Assembly (NCBI GenBank): GCA_964442745.1
Contig: CAYUAI010000159.1
Location: 1 to 5,221, forward strand
Length of the DNA: 5,221 nt
Source: CAYUAI01 sp964442745
GTDB lineage: Bacteria; Pseudomonadota; Gammaproteobacteria; S012-40
Reading direction: 5' to 3'
Under the pieces are notes generated by a model. The model was given only the letters and a program-made list of their open reading frames with translations. It searched no databases and was not told where the DNA came from. A program made the position numbers and the translations under genes. Within the stretch, counting starts at the first letter, position 1, and each line of letters starts with the position of its first letter. Positions 1 to 5,221 of this stretch are shown in pieces.

Positions 1-51
1 ATAAGATTTGTTACACTGTAGTGTATAAAACTAAGGACGAGCTAGGGTATA
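1..51 (+). repeat. Left arm of a perfect 51-bp terminal inverted repeat
   Basis: These 51 bases are the exact reverse complement of 5171-5221; identity stops at the next base (position 52 differs from its counterpart at 5170). The arm starts at the first base of the sequence and ends inside the cmr4 coding frame. Entering from cmr4, the repeat begins TATACCCTAGCTCG. It stops all three minus-strand frames within about 40 bp, and none of the frames looks like a transposase. This fits the edge of an insertion sequence, MITE or other dispersed repeat, of which only the first 51 bp are visible. A repeat-induced assembly break or a chimera is the alternative. I cannot assign an IS family. Confidence 0.9.
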
Positions 52-757
52 ATAGTGTTTCTGGCGGCAATGTTTCTTCGTACCAAAGACTGCCATCTTT
101 GACTATTTTAGTGTCTGAGTCGATGGCAATATGGGCATTCACCAGTGTCGCATGACTAGCTAAATGGGCAAAATAATTATCACTGACAATCACTAATTGC
201 TCTTGCAACGCTTGGGTGGCCTTTTCTAGATCATGCATTAGTTTCGCCAGCACGGCAATTAGCGAGTCAAGATCATGGGACTGGGTGATAAAACGATATT
301 CTTCCAGAAATAAATCTTTCTCATGACTTCCCTGAGGCACCCAAGCTTCACCATCTTTAATCTTATAATTAGCTTTCAAGCCCACCACCGGACATTGCAT
401 ACGCTTAGCATCAGTCTGATAACGACTGAGTGCATAAGGGCAAGTCACCCATTTAAATTGTGAGGTAAGGGAACGCACCGGCATCAGTAATAATCGGGCA
501 TCACTGACGGCAATCGCACCGGCATATTCATTACCGCTGCTCGTATCAGGGCCGAATACCGCATTCACACTGGCTTTGTTTGCCATTTCTGTTGCACGAG
601 TACGTAGCGCTCCTTTCACCGCCGAACCAAAGATACAAGGCCAATGGCTATGTCCTTCCCGTTGGATCGGTAAATCGATAACCCCGGTATTTTGGCCGGT
701 GCCAGCATGGAGTGAGGTTTGGGCGTGCAACCCTAACATTGCATTTATTTGATTCAT
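11..757 (-). CDS. cmr4: Cmr4, type III-B Cas7-family backbone RNase subunit, 3'-truncated by the terminal repeat
   Basis: Cmr4 subunits polymerise along the crRNA and cut target RNA at 6-nt intervals. The N-terminus is typical: LHAGTGQNTGVIDLPIQRE at residues 16-34, then GSAVKGALRTRA at 44-55. Asp28 lies where the catalytic Asp of Pyrococcus Cmr4 (D26) sits, so the active-site residue appears kept. Other family blocks are SDARLLLMPVRSL (85-97) and LWYEETLPPETLL (224-236). The start at 757 is preferred over the longer in-frame ATG at 799. It begins with the family-like MNQINAMLGL, has AAGGGA five bases upstream, and leaves an 11-bp gap after cmr3, whereas 799 would overlap cmr3 by 31 bp. The product is 248 residues, against roughly 290-300 for complete Cmr4. 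From about residue 236 the frame lies in the terminal repeat and adds a foreign tail (PSSSLVLYTTV) before TAA. The usual C-terminal Gly-rich segment is missing, so function is doubtful. Confidence 0.9.
   Translation of the reverse strand: MNQINAMLGLHAQTSLHAGTGQNTGVIDLPIQREGHSHWPCIFGSAVKGALRTRATEMANKASVNAVFGPDTSSGNEYAGAIAVSDARLLLMPVRSLTSQFKWVTCPYALSRYQTDAKRMQCPVVGLKANYKIKDGEAWVPQGSHEKDLFLEEYRFITQSHDLDSLIAVLAKLMHDLEKATQALQEQLVIVSDNYFAHLASHATLVNAHIAIDSDTKIVKDGSLWYEETLPPETLLYPSSSLVLYTTV
12..25. repeat. Short palindrome inside the terminal repeat
   Basis: TACACTGTAGTGTA has two 6-bp arms around a GT centre. The same palindrome is present in the right arm at 5197-5210. It could be a protein-binding site near the end of a mobile element, or a coincidental dyad in AT-rich sequence. 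Confidence 0.45.
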
Positions 758-762
758 TTTCG

Positions 763-768
763 TCCCTT
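763..768 (-). promoter_or_regulatory. Ribosome binding site that fixes the cmr4 start
   Basis: AAGGGA lies in the short cmr3-cmr4 gap and overlaps the cmr3 stop region only slightly. Five bases separate it from the ATG at 757. It supports the 248-residue form over the upstream ATG at 799. Confidence 0.7.
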
Positions 769-1932
769 TTATGCGCTTGGTATTTGTGACTGATTCCATA
801 TTCCAATGGCGATTTTGCCACGACCTAATGATTGATCATGGCCAATTTGCTGTTGATGTAGGGTATTAATAACTTTCTGTAAATCATGTTCCGTTGTGCA
901 ATAAAATGCACTACCGGCGGGAATCAAACTTTGCACCGCCCTCGGGGCATCATTTGCCATATCCCAACCGCCTTCACGTAAAGTTTTACCGGTGATGGCG
1001 GTGATGAGCTGTAGCTCAAGGCCAGCCAATTCACCTTTCCATACGGTTTGTCCATTACTCTCACCGGACTTAAAATTCGGCAACGGGTGCCACGAGGCGG
1101 TTGGCTCCATACGTAACGGTGTCATTAAATAAATAACAAAACCATCACGCCTACCAGTCATCTGTGATAATGGAAAAGCCGGCGGTTTTTTGTCGAATTT
1201 AATCCCAGCTAAGCGCCCTTCCGCGCCTAAGCGTGTTATCAATGTATTTTTTATTACTTTATCATCAGCGATGCCTTCCACATCCACTTCAATGCAAACC
1301 TCCGGATTTAACCGCAAATGACAGGTTTGATAGAGCATACCATCTGCCGCCGTGCGCAACTCAATATTGCGAGCAATGCCAAGCCGGGGCTCTAGGGTAT
1401 ACAAATCATCTTTTGATACAATAGTCTCTAGCTTTGGCACTTGCCCATTTAAAACGGTTTCGAATCCCTCGGCTTTCAACCAATACTGTTCTAATGGTTT
1501 ACTGCCTTCAAATCCTTTCGGAAGGCTAGGCAACCGAACCTTGTTTCCTAAATCACACATTTGCGCTTGACCAATTTCAAGAAATTTTAGTTCGCTAATA
1601 TTTTCCCCCTGAAATTTCGCCATTAAGTTCAAAGGCGCAGGGTAAATACGTTGTTTGTGATAACTAATCCAAGGGCCTTGAAATTTCAATTGGTTCAAGT
1701 CATCGCCATAACCAATTAAGGAATAATGTTCATGATTGGTTTTCTCTTTCCGGAACGCTTGCCAATCTATATTATTTTGTTCCCCCAGTACTGTTCGTAT
1801 TGATCCCACAAGGGTGCGTATTGGTGGTGGAAAAACACTTTGCGAAACTGAGCCATCCACTGTTTCCATGGGACGTGCTTCACGAAAAAACAGGGTGTCT
1901 AAGCCGGAGAATACCCAGGTTTGGCAACTCAT
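769..1932 (-). CDS. cmr3: Cmr3, type III-B Cas5-family subunit binding the crRNA 5' tag
   Basis: Cmr3 pairs with Cas10/Cmr2 at the base of the Cmr complex and holds the 5' handle of the crRNA. The 387-residue protein shows the family blocks in order: LDTLFFREARPM (11-22), FPPPIRTLVGSIRT (34-47), EPRLGIARN (181-189), RLGAEGRLAGI (234-244), GGWDMANDAPRAV (321-333) with PAGSAFY (338-344), and a C-terminal Gly-rich SLGRGKIAIGIW (368-379). Length is normal and the gene looks intact. Its ATG overlaps the cmr2 stop by four bases (ATGA), with AAGGGAG seven bases upstream. This indicates translational coupling to cmr2. It ends with TAA 11 bp before the cmr4 start. Assignment is by motif recognition; Cmr3 is the only family I know that combines the DTLFFREARP and PRxGIxRN blocks at this operon position. 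Confidence 0.95.
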   Translation of the reverse strand: MSCQTWVFSGLDTLFFREARPMETVDGSVSQSVFPPPIRTLVGSIRTVLGEQNNIDWQAFRKEKTNHEHYSLIGYGDDLNQLKFQGPWISYHKQRIYPAPLNLMAKFQGENISELKFLEIGQAQMCDLGNKVRLPSLPKGFEGSKPLEQYWLKAEGFETVLNGQVPKLETIVSKDDLYTLEPRLGIARNIELRTAADGMLYQTCHLRLNPEVCIEVDVEGIADDKVIKNTLITRLGAEGRLAGIKFDKKPPAFPLSQMTGRRDGFVIYLMTPLRMEPTASWHPLPNFKSGESNGQTVWKGELAGLELQLITAITGKTLREGGWDMANDAPRAVQSLIPAGSAFYCTTEHDLQKVINTLHQQQIGHDQSLGRGKIAIGIWNQSQIPSA

Positions 1933-3845
1933 CGCTCGACTCCCTTATGAGCAAGGAATCGTACTAACAATGCCCCATCTGCCAATAAATGCTTGCTAGA
2001 TCGCCATTTTTCAGGGTTGGCTTGATCTAGTTCTCGAAATACCGGTCGACATTGTTGCAACAATGGGCTTACCTGTTGTCTTGCATCCTCAAAAGTAAGC
2101 GAAGATTTTATTTTTCCTGAATTGAGATATTCCATGGCCATGAAATCAATGGCCTCTTCCTTATTTAATACCGCATCGACACTCTCATTGGGCGGGTTAA
2201 GCAAGGAAAATCGCTCTCTAATCCGATAAAAAAATCGATTCGAAAATTGGTGATCTTGCTCGTCAGCTTGCTGAAATTGCTCCGCCAACAAATCAATGAT
2301 GACATGGCGATCATTATTTGTTGTATCGCTCTCTAATGCAATTTCCCAGAGTGCCGCCCATTCGATGGCCTGCCCACCAGGTTTCCAGACTTGCACTGCT
2401 AGTGCATCGCGACCATATTGATCTTTAGCCACCTTATCAAGCAGATGATGAGCCTCATGCAACACCTTGCTCAATGGCATTTTGATATGCGCATAAATAA
2501 TCGCGCCGGATAAGGTAGTCGGTATATCGGGTTTGTTTGCAAAGCAAGATAAATAGTATTGTCGCAACTCAGAGGCACAACACAATGCATCCTCCAAGGG
2601 CAAAACAGCTAATACGTCATCACCTCCCGCATAAACCAAAAAACCATTGTGACGAGCAACAATGCTAACGACCTCGCGGGTAAATTGATCCAGTCCATCA
2701 GTAATGGCTTTTTGTTTCTTGGTATCACTCATGTGTTTACCTAACGAATCACCATCCATCATCAACACCGCATAAAAAGGTGACGGCGGCGTTAGCTCAA
2801 TATCGCTGGTTAATGCTTTTAATGCAGCAATGGTTTTTTCTGCTTGTGCGACATCTGAGTAAATTTTTTCATTTTTCAATACATTCTGAAAAAAAACGTT
2901 ACCATCGAGTGCCTTCCATTGTTTTTTCCCCCAGGCGGTTTCAATACACCTGATCTGATTTGCCCATTCGCCATAACCCTCAGTCAGTTTTTTCGCTGCA
3001 TCATGGAAGGCCTCTATTTTATTTATGTCAGCCTTGTTAAGTACGGCTTCCAACCAATGTACCGCCGCCATATAAGCGACAGAGGGTACTCCCGATTTAA
3101 GCGACCAGCCATGTAACGTCCAGTTATCAGGCATATCAACTTTTAATGTATCAAAATAATGAACAAAACGCCGCTTAACAAAAGCGATCGCGCATAGATA
3201 CTCCCCTTCACGCAAATCGGTTTTCATGGCTTTATTGCCACTCTCACGAATCCGTTTCCAAAAATCCTCCAAGCCATCGTGCTGTGGTTTCGGTGTATTG
3301 GATAATTCTTGCCAGCACGCCATCATCATACATTTAACACCAGGCTCATCTGGAGAATAGTGCGTTCGCCAATTTTTACGTCGATCCAAGGCGGCACTAT
3401 CCTTCTCATCGTCAGTGAGCACCCAGCTTATTTCCCAAAACTGTTTTATTTGTCGATCCCAAATATTTTGGGTTTGTTCATTGGCGTATTCTTTTATATC
3501 TTTATCATAAATACCCAAGGCCAATTGATACCAAGCCAATTGCACGCTGTCAATAACACGTTGCGGGACAAAATCTTGCCCAACACTGGCTTTGAATCGA
3601 TTAGGAATACATCCTTGAATGGGTTTGTTTTGGGTGCCTTTACCTTCTAGCCATAGCAAGAGATTATTATTCTTCTTGGGAAATAAAATATCTCCCTGTT
3701 GCGCAATCACGGCTTTCATGGCCACCGCCGATAACCATGATAAAATAAAAGACCCCGCCCAAAAATCTCGTGTACGACGAGCTTGAGCGACAAAACCTTG
3801 TACGGGACCTAGTGTGAAGTGGAAGTATTGATTATTATGACCCAT
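1929..3845 (-). CDS. cmr2: Cas10/Cmr2 large subunit, HD-less, with intact GGDD cyclase motif
   Basis: Cas10 is the large subunit and allosteric enzyme of type III complexes. On target-RNA binding, its Palm domains convert ATP into cyclic oligoadenylates. The 638-residue protein opens directly with the Cmr2 N-terminal block LGPVQGFVAQARRTRDFWAG (12-31). In full-length Cmr2 this block follows an HD nuclease domain of about 200 residues. No HD domain precedes it and the next gene overlaps, so this form is HD-less and should lack ssDNase activity. Palm motifs are MMDGDSLGK (362-370) and YAGGDDVLAVLP (405-416), with GGDD at 407-410 intact (codons at 2616-2627). The helical block YAHIKMPLSKVLHEAHHLLD (451-470) follows, as in the family. 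No pair of CxxC motifs is seen, so the usual zinc finger appears absent. The start overlaps the cmr1 end by 11 bp and has GGGAGG six bases upstream. The gene appears complete. Confidence 0.95.
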   Translation of the reverse strand: MGHNNQYFHFTLGPVQGFVAQARRTRDFWAGSFILSWLSAVAMKAVIAQQGDILFPKKNNNLLLWLEGKGTQNKPIQGCIPNRFKASVGQDFVPQRVIDSVQLAWYQLALGIYDKDIKEYANEQTQNIWDRQIKQFWEISWVLTDDEKDSAALDRRKNWRTHYSPDEPGVKCMMMACWQELSNTPKPQHDGLEDFWKRIRESGNKAMKTDLREGEYLCAIAFVKRRFVHYFDTLKVDMPDNWTLHGWSLKSGVPSVAYMAAVHWLEAVLNKADINKIEAFHDAAKKLTEGYGEWANQIRCIETAWGKKQWKALDGNVFFQNVLKNEKIYSDVAQAEKTIAALKALTSDIELTPPSPFYAVLMMDGDSLGKHMSDTKKQKAITDGLDQFTREVVSIVARHNGFLVYAGGDDVLAVLPLEDALCCASELRQYYLSCFANKPDIPTTLSGAIIYAHIKMPLSKVLHEAHHLLDKVAKDQYGRDALAVQVWKPGGQAIEWAALWEIALESDTTNNDRHVIIDLLAEQFQQADEQDHQFSNRFFYRIRERFSLLNPPNESVDAVLNKEEAIDFMAMEYLNSGKIKSSLTFEDARQQVSPLLQQCRPVFRELDQANPEKWRSSKHLLADGALLVRFLAHKGVER

Positions 3846-5007
3846 AACATGCCTCCCTGTCTTTAAAACGATTCATGTATTTATGGATAACATCCCAGTC
3901 AATCCATTCGGGCTTGAAATAAATATTATGCATTGAGTTACGCCCATATTTAAATTCAAGTTTATCGTTTTGACAAACGAAATCGGCGGGCATTAGCGCA
4001 TGTATCAATAACACTTGCCCATTAATAAACTCGTGAACATGAATAAACAGTGGGGAAGCTCTTCGACTACGATTTTCTTCTTTTAATGTAAAATCTACCT
4101 TACTACCTTGAGAAGAAAAAAAGTAATTATGCGGCAAACCAAAAACGGTGCGTCGTGGAATGTTAGTCGGAGGTCGACGAATTGTTGCCTCTAAAAGCAG
4201 ATCATGATCGTCCTCAAAGTTCTGTTCTGCTAGTTGATCACCCACTTTGTGTTTTCCTGTCGGATTGTTATTATTACCGTAAGAACGATATAATTGCAGT
4301 TCAGACCCGGCTTTGTTCAGTAAATCCATAGGCGCTCTACCCTGCAAAGACACATCAATCCGCGATAATTTTGATAGCGCAGTGAATGGTGGTTGTCCAA
4401 CGGCTTGCTGCCATTGTTGATAGAGCGATTTTAGCTCTTCTATCGTTGTCGGAATCTTTTGAATTTGTTCAGTAACAACCAAGTGTTGAATCGCCAAAGA
4501 ACCAAATCCCTTCCTGGCACGGGCGCCAAGACCACCTAGGGTGCCTAATGCAAGCAAGGCATCTGACAATTGTTTTTTTTGAGTGATAGTAATCTTAGGA
4601 TGTAGACGACAACCAACGATAAAGGTCGATGGGGCAATGACATCACGTAGGCAGCCTTCTCTGTGATCATAAAGCCCCTGCCCTAGTAAATATTTAACAC
4701 CGCTTGCAGGCTTTGGCAGGGGTTGTGCGGTCCCATATTCGTCACTGATCTGTAATAAAAATCTAGCTTGTTGGCTTGCATTGTTTGCCGCACTACCAAA
4801 TAATTCTCCCTCCTCCCGATGTAATTGCTTCAAAGCGTTGACATCGGAATCATAGGCTTGTCGAATCGACCCCCAATTTAACGCTCGCCACCAGAAACGT
4901 AAAGCGCCTTTGATGGATGCAGGGCTGATAGTGGTAGCTTTTTGCTCGGCATCACCAATGAACATCGGTGTTACAATTTTATACGTGGCTGTTATTTTTT
5001 CCGGCAT
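3835..5007 (-). CDS. cmr1: Cmr1, type III-B Cas7-family subunit capping the crRNA 3' end
   Basis: Cmr1 is a double-RAMP protein at the head of the Cmr complex, near the crRNA 3' end, next to Cmr6. The 390-residue protein starts MPEKITATYKIVTPMFIGDA, matching the family opening 'TPMFxGxA'. The hallmark ISPASIKGALRFWWRAL follows at 27-43, and EEGELFGSA lies at 65-73. The first RAMP unit ends with the Gly-rich loop GTLGGLGARARKGFGSL (155-171). A second RAMP-like unit includes RRTVFGLPHNYFF (285-297) and RRASPLFIHVHEF (315-327). Length is normal. The ATG at 5007 has AGGAAGGGG just upstream and is the first gene of the visible operon. Its stop lies 11 bp inside cmr2, implying coupled translation. 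No frameshift or missing motif is seen. If the right-hand repeat boundary is a real insertion, the native promoter may have been displaced. Confidence 0.95.
   Translation of the reverse strand: MPEKITATYKIVTPMFIGDAEQKATTISPASIKGALRFWWRALNWGSIRQAYDSDVNALKQLHREEGELFGSAANNASQQARFLLQISDEYGTAQPLPKPASGVKYLLGQGLYDHREGCLRDVIAPSTFIVGCRLHPKITITQKKQLSDALLALGTLGGLGARARKGFGSLAIQHLVVTEQIQKIPTTIEELKSLYQQWQQAVGQPPFTALSKLSRIDVSLQGRAPMDLLNKAGSELQLYRSYGNNNNPTGKHKVGDQLAEQNFEDDHDLLLEATIRRPPTNIPRRTVFGLPHNYFFSSQGSKVDFTLKEENRSRRASPLFIHVHEFINGQVLLIHALMPADFVCQNDKLEFKYGRNSMHNIYFKPEWIDWDVIHKYMNRFKDREACYGS
3852..3857 (-). promoter_or_regulatory. Ribosome binding site of cmr2 inside cmr1
   Basis: GGGAGG is six bases upstream of the cmr2 ATG and lies within the last codons of cmr1. 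It supports the start at 3845, and hence the absence of an N-terminal HD domain, because extending the frame upstream would run far into cmr1. Confidence 0.7.
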
Positions 5008-5170
5008 TATCCCCTTCCTATGGTAAATGCGATTGGAACCATGACAACGATTGCTGCATCGAACATATCGGCCAATGTTTCAACTGTTCCTTAGGAATGG
5101 ACTAGGTAATAACTTCCCATTCCTGCTCAATTAAGCTTGGCTTGAGCGTCCCTAAATATATCCCATCTTA
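5008..5170. other. 163-bp leader between the right repeat arm and cmr1
   Basis: No complete gene is recognised here. On the minus strand an open frame of 27 codons (5010-5090) ends in a TAA at 5007-5009 that overlaps the cmr1 ATG as TAATG. It contains an in-frame ATG at 5064-5066, giving a 19-residue hydrophobic peptide (MFDAAIVVMVPIAF...), but without a clear Shine-Dalgarno. A second minus-strand frame is open for 21 codons from the repeat junction and ends in EQEWEVIT, with no start codon. These could be remnants of an upstream gene or chance open frames. No convincing promoter with proper -35/-10 spacing was found. Confidence 0.5.
5093..5124. repeat. 8-bp inverted repeat upstream of cmr1
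   Basis: AGGAATGG at 5093-5100 is the perfect complement of CCATTCCT at 5117-5124, with 16 bases between. It lies about 85-120 bp upstream of the cmr1 start. It lacks a T-run, so it is not an obvious terminator; an operator or leader hairpin is possible. A weaker 6-bp dyad (GCTCAA 5125-5130 / TTGAGC 5142-5147) lies beside it. Confidence 0.4.
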
Positions 5171-5221
5171 TATACCCTAGCTCGTCCTTAGTTTTATACA
5201 CTACAGTGTAACAAATCTTAT
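5171..5221 (-). repeat. Right arm of the perfect 51-bp terminal inverted repeat
   Basis: This is the exact reverse complement of 1-51 and ends at the last base of the sequence. Here the repeat joins the leader upstream of cmr1 rather than a recognised gene. The flanking bases on the two sides differ immediately, so these are two separate junctions with one shared sequence. If the repeat is a mobile element end, outward transcription from it could read into cmr1. I saw no well-spaced sigma-70 hexamer pair inside the visible 51 bp. Confidence 0.9.

Noticed and set aside
1..51. Assignment of the repeat to a TA-target (IS630/mariner-like) or ACCC-ended (IS982-like) family
   Set aside because: The TATACCC edge is compatible with several families, the outer flanks needed to see a target duplication are not present, and no transposase sequence is visible.
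758..799. Longer cmr4 starting at the ATG at 799 (MESVTNTKRIKGTK extension)
   Set aside because: The extension is unlike the family N-terminus and overlaps cmr3 by 31 bp. The ATG at 757 has a good Shine-Dalgarno and begins with the family-like sequence.
1233..1999. Plus-strand open frames opposite cmr3 (1233-1424, 1352-1570, 1736-1999)
   Set aside because: They lie antisense within a clear cmr3 gene, overlap each other and have no recognisable motifs; they are shadows of cmr3.
2919..3650. Plus-strand open frames opposite cmr2 (2919-3116, 3309-3650)
   Set aside because: They are antisense to well-conserved cmr2 coding sequence. The hydrophobic stretch in the second mirrors the codons of cmr2 and does not indicate a membrane gene.
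5150..5180. Promoter with a -10-like TATAAG or TATATT at the right repeat junction
   Set aside because: No acceptable -35 hexamer lies 16-18 bp upstream of either candidate, and AT-rich sequence makes such hexamers common.
1..5221. Autonomous linear plasmid or phage genome with terminal inverted repeats
   Set aside because: No replication, terminal protein or capsid gene is present, and one repeat arm cuts into a conserved cas gene, so an intact replicon is unlikely.
1..5221. CRISPR array
   Set aside because: No regularly spaced direct repeats of 25-40 bp are visible on either strand; the only long repeat is the inverted pair at the ends.

Overview
The window is almost entirely one minus-strand operon encoding the first four subunits of a type III-B (Cmr) CRISPR-Cas effector complex. 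In transcription order, right to left, these are cmr1 (Cas7-family RAMP), cmr2 (the Cas10 large subunit), cmr3 (Cas5-family RAMP) and cmr4 (Cas7-family backbone RNase). The proteins look like mesophilic bacterial, probably gammaproteobacterial, Cmr proteins: base composition is moderately AT-rich, Shine-Dalgarno sites are strong, the genes overlap tightly, and the Cas10 is short and lacks the HD domain. The taxonomic guess is weak because no rRNA or housekeeping gene is present.

Layout. Positions 1-51 are one arm of a perfect inverted repeat whose other arm is 5171-5221. Positions 52-757 carry cmr4. It is read normally to about residue 235, then runs into the repeat, gains a short foreign tail and stops at 11-13. 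Positions 769-1932 are cmr3, 1929-3845 are cmr2 and 3835-5007 are cmr1. Positions 5008-5170 are a short leader with no convincing complete gene. It holds an 8-bp hairpin and a small open frame whose stop overlaps the cmr1 start (TAATG). No CRISPR array, crRNA-processing gene, adaptation gene, cmr5, cmr6 or CARF effector is visible.

How the genes work together. In the known family, Cmr3 and Cas10 hold the crRNA 5' end, Cmr4 (with Cmr5) forms the backbone that cuts target RNA, and Cmr1 and Cmr6 cap the 3' end. Here the Cas10 has no HD nuclease but keeps an intact GGDD cyclase motif. The complete system is therefore predicted to signal by cyclic oligoadenylate rather than to cut DNA itself. A CARF-type effector should exist elsewhere in the genome.

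The most notable feature is not a new gene family but the pair of boundaries. The cmr1-4 block is bracketed by the same 51-bp sequence in inverted orientation, and the left copy breaks cmr4 before its conserved glycine-rich C-terminus. This fits a cas operon fragment lying between inverted copies of a mobile or repeated element. The exact 51-bp length, at the exact sequence ends, may reflect assembly-graph overlap. The sequence alone cannot separate a biological insertion from an assembly breakpoint or a chimera.
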